A DNA stretch of 62,000 nt, taken from contig JACVTC010000165.1 in the NCBI GenBank assembly GCA_016946835.1, forward strand, positions 55,001-117,000, written 5' to 3'. A model generated the notes under the pieces. The model did no database searches, was not told the origin of the DNA, and saw only the letters and a list, made by a program, of their open reading frames with translations. How positions within the stretch are numbered: position 1 is the stretch's first letter; the number at the start of each line of letters is the position of its first letter. Source of the DNA: Neocallimastix lanati (nom. inval.). Lineage: Eukaryota > Neocallimastigomycota > Neocallimastigomycetes > Neocallimastigales > Neocallimastigaceae. This document shows, piece after piece, positions 51,711-62,000 of this stretch. The translations under genes were made by a program, and so were the position numbers.

Positions 51711-52684
51711 AATAATATTTACAATTTAATACAAATATCATAATTTATCTATCATTCAGTAATTTACTTATAATTTTATTTTATTATATTTTATTTTTAT
51801 TAATGTTTTATATTTTTTATATTACCCTTAATTTTTTTATTTTAATTATAAAGTGGTTATAGAATATATATCTATTCAATTAAAAAAAAAAAAAAATCTT
51901 TATAAAGTCAAAAAATTTTATATTCTAATAGATTAAAATATATATATATATATATAAACAATCTAAATAATAAAAGAATAGTAAATATTGTACTTTATTG
52001 AAAAAAATAAATAACATTAAATTATTAATTATAATTAAATTTAAATAATAATGATTTAATGATATTTTGAAATATTATAAGAAAAAAATAAAAAACAAAA
52101 TAAAAAAAAAGTATATTATTATATGAATATATATATAAATATATATATACTCATTAAATAATCACTTTTTTTTTTTAATATATATATATATAAATTTTTT
52201 TAATTAAAAATTAAAAAAGAAAAATCACTATCATAATACAATAATTTTTTTTAGACTTTTGATCCATTATATATTTAAAAATTGTTAACATTGGTGAATA
52301 AATTATTGCATTAGATAGCATTATTTCTCTTAAATTTCTGCAAAGAAAAAAAAATATACATAAATACATATTTATATTTTATTTCTTTTTTTTTTAATTA
52401 TGATTTTAATACATCACATAGAATTCTTTTTTTCTTTTTTTTTTTTTTTTTATTCAATATCATTATTATAATATATATATATTATTAATTCTATAAAATT
52501 AAAAATTTTTAAATAGTTTTCAAAATAATGATAAAATTACTTAAAAAGGGAAAAGAAATATACATGGATACATAAAGGTTTTCTTTTTTTTTCTCTCTCT
52601 CTCTCTTCTTCTTCAAAAATTAAATGGGTGAAAAATTATAAAATATTAATATAAATGCACAGATTGAATAGAGTAAAACAAAAT

Positions 52685-52720
<36 letters not shown>

Positions 52721-52846
52721 TAGACTTGGAAGAGAATTCATTTTTTTTTTTTTTTTTTTTGCTTTTTTTTTCTTTACTCTTCTTTTATATATTAAATTAA
52801 AAAATTATAAACTATATTTAATTAATTAGATATGCAATTATTTTTG

Positions 52847-52885
<39 letters not shown>

Positions 52886-53148
52886 TAGACTTGGTAGAGA
52901 ATTCATTTTTTTTTTTTTACTTTACTCTTCTTTTATATATTAAATTAAAAAATTATAAACTATATTTAATTAATTAAATATGCAATTATTTTTGCTTTTT
53001 TTTTTCTTTAAAAAAAAAAATAATGGATTATTTATTATTTAATTATTTTTTATATTCTATTATTATTATAATATAATAATAATAATAATAACATTTTATT
53101 GTAATTTTTGTTAATATTCTGTAATTACTTTTCATATAATTCTATTTT
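51711..53148. other. Unit 2 spacer between TLDc and Asn-rich gene
   Basis: Matches 40592-41911 in unit 1, but contains an extra stretch at 52688-53020 (separate entry). No gene is seen. Confidence 0.6.
52688..53020 (-). mobile_element. Ultra-short LINE tail insertion, duplicated
   Basis: A T run of 32 nt is followed by GTAGACTTGGAAGAGAATTC (52720-52739); the same pattern (GTAGACTTGGTAGAGAATTC) recurs at 52885-52904 after a 37-nt T run. On the minus strand this is GAATTCTCTTCCAAGTCTAC-poly(A), the LINE 3' terminus with almost nothing upstream. Unit 1 lacks it. The two occurrences lie in a head-to-tail duplication of about 165 bp (ACTCTTCTTTTATATATTAA and TATGCAATTATTTTTGCTTT occur twice). Confidence 0.6.
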
Positions 53149-54435
53149 TTAATTGTTATTATTAATGAGAAACTCTTCAATAATTTTAAGTGACTTAATA
53201 ATATAATTAATGTAAATATTTTTATTATTAATGTTATTACTATAAGCATATAAATTATTGTTAATATGAAAATAATTATAATTATTTAAATTATTATTGT
53301 TATAATTATTATTAATATTATAATTTTTATTATTATTATTATTATTACTATTATTATTAAATTCATTGATAGCAATATTGGTATCATTATTTATTGAAAT
53401 AAGGGAATCATCTATAAAAGGGACATTATTTTCGGAATGAAAATTATTCTCATTGTTTAATAAATTGTTTGAATTTAAGAAATTCAATAATACGTTATTT
53501 TCAATGTTTTTTTGATTTATATTATGGGAATTTAACTCTTGATAATAGTTTTGAGGAATATTTTCCTTAAATTCTGGTAATGCAACAACATCATTACTAT
53601 TATTACATTGAATATTAATTTTATTATTATTATTATTATTATTAATATTATTAAGATAATCTGTGCATGATGATGTGTAATCATTTTCATTTTCTTCTTT
53701 ATATTCATAGAAATTTATTTTAAAATTAAATATTGATTCGAATTCTTTCCATGAATTCTTTTTGAACATACCATTAAGATAATATGGGAGATCACTTTCT
53801 TTATTACGAAATTTAATTCCAAGAAAAGATTTTTCCTTTCTTTTAGAAAATTGTTTAAAGCAAATAGAAGAAAATGGAATACTAATATAAGTAGAAGATC
53901 TACTATTATTATTTTTCTCTTCAAGAACTATATGAAAAATAATATGAGAATTTTCTTTTTGAGAATTTTTTTTTAATTTAACTTTAATAATAATGTTTGA
54001 CTTTGTTTTTTCAAAATCATCCAATAAAGTTATAGAAGATAATTTATTAAATTTTTTAATTTTAATTTTTTTGATTTTTTCAGCTAAATCATTTTCTTTT
54101 ATATCATTCATCGAAAAGGCTTTTGTTTTATGTAAATATAAATTTACATTTTCATTTATTATTTTTCCAAAAGCAAAAGCAAATTCTAATGAATTATTAG
54201 TTTCCTTATATACAATTCTTTTAACATACTTATTAGAATTTAAAGCCTGATTATAATTTTCTAAAGTCTTCCTTCTTATTTCTTTAATAAACTTCACGTG
54301 ATCATAATTTGATTTGGCTTTAAAGAACCTATTTTTAATAAAACAATTACAATTATAGTTTGAAATATAATTGCTTATATTTTTATAATTTTTATAATGA
54401 TTATATATCAAATTTGAAATTTCTGAATCTTTCAT
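53149..54435 (-). CDS. Asn-rich array protein, copy 2 (428 residues)
   Basis: Near-identical to the protein at 41912-43345 over the first about 345 residues; by eye nine amino-acid differences and one silent change, no indels. The Asn-rich middle differs in run lengths. The C-terminus is cut by a premature TAA: sequence beyond the stop still resembles the copy 1 tail (INKNYN near 53110), so a Gln-type codon probably became a stop, removing about 35 residues. Compared with copy 1, the upstream (5') region lacks about 120 bp of repeat. Function unknown, as for copy 1. It may still be expressed, since the folded N-terminal part is intact. Confidence 0.68.
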   Translation of the reverse strand: MKDSEISNLIYNHYKNYKNISNYISNYNCNCFIKNRFFKAKSNYDHVKFIKEIRRKTLENYNQALNSNKYVKRIVYKETNNSLEFAFAFGKIINENVNLYLHKTKAFSMNDIKENDLAEKIKKIKIKKFNKLSSITLLDDFEKTKSNIIIKVKLKKNSQKENSHIIFHIVLEEKNNNSRSSTYISIPFSSICFKQFSKRKEKSFLGIKFRNKESDLPYYLNGMFKKNSWKEFESIFNFKINFYEYKEENENDYTSSCTDYLNNINNNNNNNKINIQCNNSNDVVALPEFKENIPQNYYQELNSHNINQKNIENNVLLNFLNSNNLLNNENNFHSENNVPFIDDSLISINNDTNIAINEFNNNSNNNNNNKNYNINNNYNNNNLNNYNYFHINNNLYAYSNNINNKNIYINYIIKSLKIIEEFLINNNN

Positions 54436-57400
54436 TTTGATAATATAAATTTATTTAATACTTAATAAAATTTAATAATGAATTTATTTACAACTTATAA
54501 ATTAATAATGATTTTATTATAAGAAATTTTTAGTAAAAAAGTCTTTTATTTTAATGAGTATTTTGATTTTTTTTTATTATAAATAACAAAAGGAATGAAT
54601 ATATATTATATTAATAATAAATTAATATAATTTTTATTCATATATAAAAGTTATATATATTAAAAATTAGTAAAAGTAATGATTAATAGGAAATACTATT
54701 GAAATAATTATTATAAAAGGTATAATACGTTAAATATATAAATAATATTTAATTGAAAGGATATTCATAAAAATAATTAAAAGAAAAATTAGTATTTATA
54801 TACTTTTTTTTTTTTAAAACAATAATATATATATATATATATAAAATTTGATATATTAATAAATTTTTTATAATTATTAAATTTTATTTTTACAATAAAT
54901 TTTTAATTATATAAACTAAAATAATTAAAAAAACTTAAAATTTTTAAAATCTATACTTAAATAAATAATAAAAAAAAATGGAATCAAGTTTTAATAAAAA
55001 AAATATTAAATACACTTTCTGAAATAGAGGAAATGAAATAAAAATTAATAATTAAAATTATTATTTTAAATTATAATAATAAAAAAAATCAATTTTATGT
55101 AATATTTATATTAATTTTACATATTTTAAATATAAAATAATATTTCTATTTTATACTATTTATTGGTCTTATAAATAATGTTGATATTTATTATTTATTT
55201 TATCTTTATTAATATAAATTTATATTGTTTTTATTATAATTATTGATATTATTATCATTATTTTAATTAATATCATTAATATAATTATTATTAACATAAT
55301 TATTATTATTATTATTATTATTAAAATAATTATTATTATTATTATTATTATTTATATTTTTATTTTTATTATTATTATTTTTATTATTTTTATTGATAAA
55401 GAATTATTATAAAATTAATTAAATTTTATGAAAATTTAAACAAATGTATATCAAATGTATGAAATTAATGTAGTTTAATAATATAGTTAAAGTTTATTTT
55501 ATATTATTTTATATATTACTATTTATAAATTATTATTATATTATTATAATTAATATAATAAAATATAATATATTAATATTATAAACCTAAATTTTTTTAA
55601 ATTTTAGTATAAAAAATTTATTTAGAAATAATTTAGAAAAGTAGACTTTATTAAAAGAAGAGAAGAAGTAATAAAAGTCTTGTTGTGTGTTATTTTATAA
55701 TTAAATAAAATAAATCCATACCAAAATATATTTTCTTAGTTATATCAGAGCGAATATAACTAAAATATAAAATAATTAGTTTTATTTAATTATTTATTTA
55801 AATAGTTTTGCGTTAGTTTAAAGTTTATTTTTATACAATAAAATTAACAAATAAATTTTTATTAATAATAATTTTTTATTAATAAAGTTGTTAAAAACTT
55901 CTTAATTTAACATTAAGAACGTAAATACAACTTTCAGTATAAACATTTTATATTTACTATTATAAATTATTTTATTTATCAATTATAGTTTATTATTATT
56001 ATTACGAAAGTATGGAAACTAATGTTAATAAATTAAACTCTTACATTATATAAAAGAGGTTGAAAATGAATAATAATAAATAAATTTTGAAGAATTACTA
56101 ATAATTTAACTTTTAAAAAATAAAGGAAGTGGAAAAATACTTAATAAATAAACTTTTGTAAAAATAAAGGAAGTGGAAGTAAATACTAAAATAATTAAAT
56201 TATACCATTATAGTATTAAAATTTTTGATTAATTAATTTTAATATAATTACTTAAATAATTATATATAAATATTATTAATTATTTTTATATCTTTTTTTT
56301 TTAATTTTTTTTTTTTTTTTTTTTTAATAACAAAAGAAAAGTACTAGAAATAATATTAATAATTAAACTTTTGAAGAATTAAGGAAGTGGAAAAAAAATA
56401 CTAATAATTAAGACTTTATGATTATTTAAAATTTTTAATTATATTTTATTTAAAATTTTTAATTATATTTTATTTAAAATTTTTAATTATCTTTTATTTT
56501 AATTATTTAAATAATTTTATATTTTTTTTTATCTTTTTATAATTGTTTTTAATTATATTTTATTCCTCTCACAGAAAAAAAATAATATTTATAGAAGCAA
56601 ATACTAATAATTAAACTTTTAAAAAATTAAAGAAGTGGATACAACTACTAATAATTAAAGTTTTAAAAAGTCAAGGAAGTGGATGTAACTACTATTAATA
56701 ATTAAACTTTAGAAAAACTTTTGAAAAATTAATTTAACTAAAATTATGACGAATTTTGAAGTAATACTTGAAGAAACAAATACTAATAATTATATTTTAA
56801 TTTTTGGAAATTAAGTAATATTAATAATTGAACCTTTATATACAGTTTTTTTAAAATTTTAAATTAGTTTTTATATAATTAGTTAAATAATTCTATATAT
56901 AAATATATATATATATATATTTATATTTCATCTTTCTAATTATATTTTATTTTTATTATAGCAAAAATACAATATTTAATTTAAAATAATTTTTTAAGTT
57001 TAATTGAATAATTAACATTAGAAATTAAATTATTATAATTATTAATAAAATAATGAATCATAACGACAAAGGAAGTTGGAAATAAATAATAATAAATAAA
57101 TTTCGTAAGAATTAAGGAAGAATAAAAAAATACTAATAATTAAATTTTTGAAGAATTAGGAAGTGGAAAATAAATACTAATAATTAAATTAAGTCATTTT
57201 AGTTATATATAGAATTTAAGTAAATTAACTAACAATAGGAATTAAATAATTATTATTTACTTATATTATTATTATCTTTATAACTATTATATAATTTTTA
57301 TTCATTATCAAATTATATTTCAATAATATACATTATAAATATATAAATTAATAAATTAGAAAAGTAATATTATTAATAATACTATAACTAATTATTTTTG

Positions 57401-58019
57401 TAATTAATAAATTCATATTATTCTTATTTTATTTTAGGTCAATAATCAATTTAAAATATTTATATATATCTATTAGTATCATTTTAGTTATAAATATATT
57501 TTTATTTTTATTTATATATTTAAAAAAAAAATTTATTTATTTAATAAATATATAATATGAAAATAAATATATTTAATTTTTATCACAAATTTTAATTAAT
57601 ATTTTAATATACAAATAACATAAAATTTAGTTTAATAAGTTAAAAAAAATTATATATATTTATCATTTATTTATTTTATTTTTTATATGGTAATTCTATT
57701 AAATTTCTTTATTAAAAACAGCCATAACAAAATACAGAATGGATATTTAATAATATTAATAATTCTAACTTTTTGATGATATATATATATATAATTATAT
57801 TTAAATTATTAATAATTTATTAATGATAAATAATTAGTAATAAAATATAAATAATAAAATATAAATATTAAATATTAATTATTAATTATTTAATAATCTA
57901 TAATAATAAATAATAAATAATAAATAATAAATAATCAAATAATCAAATAAGATTTCAACTATTGTTATAAAAAAAAATTTGTTTAAATTCTATTAAAGAA
58001 AATATTGTAAGTTATAGTG
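54436..58019. repeat. Unit 2 spacer with degenerate short repeats
   Basis: Counterpart of 43346-46859 with small indels and the same short repeats (TACTAATAATTAAAC, GGAAGTGGA) between about 56080 and 57190. It has one extra repeat-bearing block near 56740-57000 that unit 1 lacks. No intact gene is seen. Confidence 0.7.
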
Positions 58020-58820
58020 AACCCTTTAATCTTTGAAATAAATTTAAAAAGAAATACTAATGATATAATAGAAATGTTATGTAATAAAATAAATGAATTA
58101 AAACAAAAAATAAAAATAATATGATATTTAACTTGAATAAATTTGAAGAAGAAAATAATAATATGGAATTTAGAATAAATGAATTAGAAATAGAAAATAG
58201 TAATATTAAACCCAAAATAAATGAATTAAATTAAAGAAATAATTATTTAAAATTGCAAGTAAATTAATTAAAAGAAAATTTTAGTAATTTAGAATCTAAA
58301 ATAAATGAATTAGAAAAAAAAAAAAAAAAAAAGAAATAGTTTGAAAGCTGAAGTGAATAAATTAAATGAAAAAATTGAATTCAATACCTCTAATTATATA
58401 ATCATTAACAAGAAAGAAAATTTTAAATTTATTTAAAATCGATTACTGAAAATCCCTAAAAGAGAAAATTGTAAAATTACCATTGCTCAGAAATAAAAAA
58501 TGTCACAAAATGGAGATTCCATTAAAGCATATCATTCCGTATGTAATAATATTCTATATTACTTGGAATTAATCAAAACCTATAATGGGGCTCGATTTGA
58601 TGGCTACATTGATAAAACATGGAATTCCTGTAATTTATATATCAAAGATAATAGTTCATTTTGCTTTTCTTTATCAAATAATAAAATTCATAATCTCATT
58701 AAAGATAAATGAACATAAATGAACAATGCACTATTATGATGATGATGGTCTCTTATTCTGTAATCTCTTTCATATTGATTTTAATAATTCCTTAAAGAAT
58801 GGTAGTTATTATAAAAATTC
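58020..58820 (+). pseudogene. Coiled-coil/TLDc pseudogene, copy 3
   Basis: Coiled-coil remnants as in copy 2 (about 58040-58380), then a TLDc frame open for 70 codons at 58500-58712: NGDSIKAYHSVCNN, NGARFDGYIDKTWNS, FCFSLSNNKI. Here the Arg codon (CGA) is intact, unlike in copies 1 and 2, but the frame still stops after IKDK, before the last third of the domain. The sequence breaks off at 58820, where a deletion joins it to the 5' end of an Asn-rich gene copy. Confidence 0.78.
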
Positions 58821-58859
58821 GATATATAATCATTATAATTTTTATAATGATTATATATC
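58821..58859. repeat. Perfect 18-bp palindrome at a deletion junction
   Basis: GATATATAATCATTATAA (58821-58838), TTT, then its exact reverse complement (58842-58859). In units 1 and 2 only the right arm exists; the left arm is new. It sits exactly where copy 3 of the TLDc pseudogene joins the Asn-rich gene start. Confidence 0.9.
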
Positions 58860-58885
58860 AAACTTGAAATTTCTGAATCTTTCAT
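58821..58885 (-). pseudogene. Asn-rich array gene, copy 3 (5' stub)
   Basis: Only the start remains: MKDSEISSLIYNHYK and a few more codons before the palindromic junction. It shares Lys2 with copy 2 and has one further difference (Asn8 to Ser). The upstream region is kept and resembles unit 1 more than unit 2, because it retains the repeat block missing from unit 2. Confidence 0.8.
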
Positions 58886-60649
58886 TTTGATAATATAAAT
58901 TTATTTAAAACTTAATAAAATTTGATAATGAATTTATTTAAAACTAAATTAAATTTTAATAATAATGAATATATTATTAAAAACTTAATAAAATATAGTA
59001 ATAAATTTATTTAATAAAATTTAATAATGAATTTATTTACAACTTATTATAAATTAGTAATGATTTTATTATAAGAATTAATAAATTTTAGTAAAAAAGT
59101 CTTTTATTTTAATGAGTATTTTGATTTTCTTTTATTATTATTAATAAAAGGAATGAATATATATTATATTAATAATAAATTAATATAATTTTTATTCATA
59201 TATAAAAGTTATATATATTAAAATTAGTAAAAGTAATGATTAATAGGAAATACTATTGAAATAATAATTATAAAAGGTATAATACGTTAAATATATAAAT
59301 AATATTTAATTGAAAGGACATTCATAAAAATAATTAAAAGAAAAATTAGTATTTATATACTTTTTTTTTTTTTAAAACAATAATATATATATATATAAAA
59401 TTTGATATATTAATAAATTTTTATAATTTTTTTTTATAATTATTAAATTTTATTTTTACAATAAATTTTTAATTATATAAACTAAAATAATTAAAAAAAC
59501 TTAAAATTTTTAAAATCTATACTTAAATAAATAATAAAAAAAAATGGAATCAAGTTTTAATAAAAAAAATATTAATTATAATTTTTGAAATAGAGGAAAT
59601 GAAATAAAAATTAATAATTAAAATTATTATTTTAAATTATAATAATAAAAAAAAATCAATTTTATGTAATATTTATATTAATTTTACATATTTTAAATAT
59701 AAAATAATATTTCTATTTTATACTATTTATTGGACTTATAAATAATGTTGATATTTATTATTTATTTTATCTTTATTAATATAAATTTATATTGTTTTTA
59801 TTATAATTATTGATATTATTATCATTATTTTAATTAATATCATTAATATAATTATTATTAACATAATTAATATTATTATTATTATTAAAATAATTATTAT
59901 AAAACAAAAATAGAATGTATCTCACTTCAATAATATTATTGATAATATTTTTATGTAATATTTATATTAATTTTGCATATTTAAATATAAAATAATATTT
60001 CTATTTTACACTATTTATTGGACTTATAAATAATGTTGATATTTATTATTTATTATATCTTTATTAATATAAATTTATATTGTTTTTATTATAATTATTG
60101 ATATTATTATCATTATTTTAATTAATATCATTAATATAAAAAAATAATAATTTTTGAACTAATATTATTTTTAATTATAGTATATTTAAATATATATTTT
60201 AAAATTTCATAAAATGACAAAATTATTATAATCATTGTTTTTATTATCATTTTTATAATTAATATCATTAATATAATTATTATTAACATTATTATTATTA
60301 TTATTATTAAAATAATTATTATTTATATTTTTATTTTTATTATTATTATTTTTATTATTTTTATTGATAAAGAATTATTATAAAATTAATTAAATTTTAT
60401 GAAAATTTAAACAAACAAAATGTATATCAAATGTATGAAATTAATGTAGTTTAATAATATAGTTAAAATTTATTTTATATTATTTTTATATATATAAATT
60501 ATTTTAATAATATAGTTAAAATTTATTTTATATTATTTTTATATATATAAATTATTTTAATAATATAGTTAAAATTTATTTTATATTATTTTTATATATA
60601 TAAATTATTTTAAATAAAAGTAATAATAATTTGAAATTTCATGTAAATG
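58886..60649. repeat. Shortened unit 3 spacer with local duplications
   Basis: Matches the start of the unit 1 and 2 spacers (to about 59895). A block of about 190 bp (TGTAATATTTATATTAATTT and following) is then repeated, imperfectly, at about 59952-60140 and partly near 60236-60275, with filler sequence between (ATAGAATGTATCTCACTTC). The section with the 43-nt repeats is gone. At 60453-60612 a 53-bp unit starting AATAATATAGTTAAAATTTA is present three times. Confidence 0.75.
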
Positions 60650-60706
60650 ATTAAAAAAAATTTTTTACTAATTTAGAAACTAAAAATGAATAAATTTGAA
60701 AATTAG

Positions 60707-60737
<31 letters not shown>

Positions 60738-61244
60738 GTTTGAAAGCTGAAGGGAATAGATTAAAAGAAGAAATTGAATTTATTTTATATATCATATATA
60801 AAATCATTAACAATAAAAAAGAATTTAAATTTATTTAAAATCAATTACTATAAGAGAAAATGGTAAAATTACTTTAGTTTTGAAATATAAAATGACACAA
60901 TATGGAGATTCCATTAAAGAATATCATTCCATATGTAATAATATTAAATATAACTTGATATTAATCAAAACCTGGAATGGCACTCGATTTGGTTGGTTAC
61001 ATTGATAAAACATGGAATTCCAGTAATTTATATATCAAAGATAATGAACAATACACGATTATGATGATGATAGTCTCATTTTCTGTAATCTCTTTCATAT
61101 CAGATTTAATAATTCCTTAAAGAATGATAGCTGTGATAAAAAATTCACAATGTTTTTGTTTTTCAGGACTAGAAAAGTGCTATGAAAATAGTTAAAACAT
61201 TACTGTTTTAGAATTTGAATTTTATCAAATAAAAATTGAATAAT
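60650..61244 (+). pseudogene. Coiled-coil/TLDc pseudogene, copy 4
   Basis: A short coiled-coil remnant precedes the TLDc-like start at 60892 (GDSIKEYHSICNN). An insertion disrupts the FDGYIDKTW region, the FCFSLSNNKI part is deleted, and the end keeps the GYEIS-like and VLEFEFYQ-like residues. It is the most degenerate of the four copies. Confidence 0.72.
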
Positions 61245-61609
61245 ATTTATAAATTAACACAAATACAATAATTTATTTATCATTTAGTAATTTACTTTTA
61301 AATTTATTTTACTATATTTTATTTTTATTAATTCTTTATTTCTTTTTTATTATACTTTATGCAATCTATTTTATTTTATTTTATTATTATTTTTTTTTAT
61401 TATTTATTCTTTCTATATATAGCCAAAAATATATCAATAAAAAGTAATAAAATATTTATTAAGTATGAAATAATAATAATAAATAATTTTTTTTTTATTT
61501 TTATTTATTTTTGTTTCATAATGTTTATATAATAGTTTTTTTTTAATTAAATAGTAGTTTTATAATGAATCAATAAAATATAATGAGATATATTACAACT
61601 ATATCTATT

Positions 61610-61644
<35 letters not shown>

Positions 61645-62000
61645 TAGCAAGTCAAAAAATTTTATATTTTAATAAATTAAAATATATATATATAAACAAT
61701 TTACATAATAAAAGAATTGTAAATATTGAATTTCATTGTAAAAATAAAGTACATTAAATCATCATTATTTAAATTTAATTATAATGTTTAATTATAATTA
61801 ATGATAATTAATGATATTTTTAAATATTAAAAGAAAAAATAAAAAAAAATGAAATAAAAAAAAAAAAGTATATTATTATATGAATATATATATAAATATA
61901 TATACTCATTAAATAACTGCTTTTTTTTTTAATATAAATTTTTTTTAATTAAAAATTAAAAAAGAAAAATCGCTATCATAATACAATAATTTTTTTTTAC
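61245..62000. other. Unit 4 spacer, cut by the window end
   Basis: Continues as the spacer that in units 1 and 2 leads to the Asn-rich gene. A further gene copy would be expected beyond the window if unit 4 is complete. Confidence 0.6.

Larger units (their letters stand above)
40180..62000. repeat. Tandem array of about 7.2-kb units
   Basis: The TLDc-like start (ATG followed by a QNGDSIK-like frame) recurs at 40180, 47336, 58500 and 60892. The first interval is 7156 bp. The second is 11164 bp, or about 7.2 kb once the 3.95-kb insertion is subtracted. The third is only 2392 bp because of internal deletions. The Asn-rich gene starts (minus strand) at 43345, 54435 and 58885. Flanking non-coding sequence is also near-identical between units. 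The array continues past the window end, so the copy number is unknown. Confidence 0.9.

Noticed and set aside
58500-58712. The 70-codon TLDc frame as a functional small gene
   Set aside because: It lacks the last third of the domain, follows a broken coiled coil, and its sister copies are clearly dead.

Overview
The window is extremely AT-rich eukaryotic DNA: long poly(A)/poly(T) runs, microsatellites, and genes cut by many short AT-rich GT-AG introns. Three things point to an anaerobic gut fungus (Neocallimastigomycota): an intron-dense fungal-style MED14, an intronless bacterial-type iron alcohol dehydrogenase, and coiled-coil/TLDc pseudogenes beside asparagine-rich proteins. This is inference from family content; no ribosomal gene or other marker is present to confirm it.

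Left part (1-21 kb). A seven-exon La-related protein gene (LARP7/Pof8 type, 2382-5157) is followed by about 9 kb of gene-poor DNA holding a decayed Ty1/copia reverse transcriptase (about 6.9-7.1 kb, minus strand), coding-like scraps beside it, and large TTA/AAT-type arrays. A three-exon F-box/leucine-rich-repeat gene (14131-16468) comes next, then a patch of LINE fragments (17.46-19.74 kb) from at least two related non-LTR families.

Middle (21-37 kb). MED14, the Mediator tail/backbone subunit, spans 21071-31100 in 27 exons, all of which join in frame (1452 residues predicted). An intronless YqhD/butanol-dehydrogenase-like gene (32085-33254) follows. Then come a large AAAT array, a coding-like island of unknown origin (34.73-35.16 kb) and a gene for an Asn-rich protein (35625-36686, minus).

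Right part (38.7-62 kb). This is the most unusual region: a tandem array of units of about 7.2 kb. Each unit carries a decayed coiled-coil/TLDc pseudogene on the plus strand, an Asn-rich protein gene on the minus strand, and a spacer full of degenerate short repeats of about 43 nt. Unit 1 is complete. Unit 2 is enlarged by an insertion of about 3.95 kb (a LINE on the minus strand plus extra sequence at its 5' side) that split the TLDc pseudogene and is flanked by an imperfect 15-bp target duplication. Unit 3 has collapsed to about 2.4 kb through a deletion whose junction is a perfect 18-bp palindrome. Unit 4 runs off the window end.

The LINE-related tails in the window share a 3' end of the form CTCTT..GTCTA followed by poly(A). 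The single-copy genes (La-related protein, F-box/LRR, MED14, dehydrogenase) look intact and independent; nothing suggests an operon-like arrangement. The array looks like a young, actively rearranging duplication.
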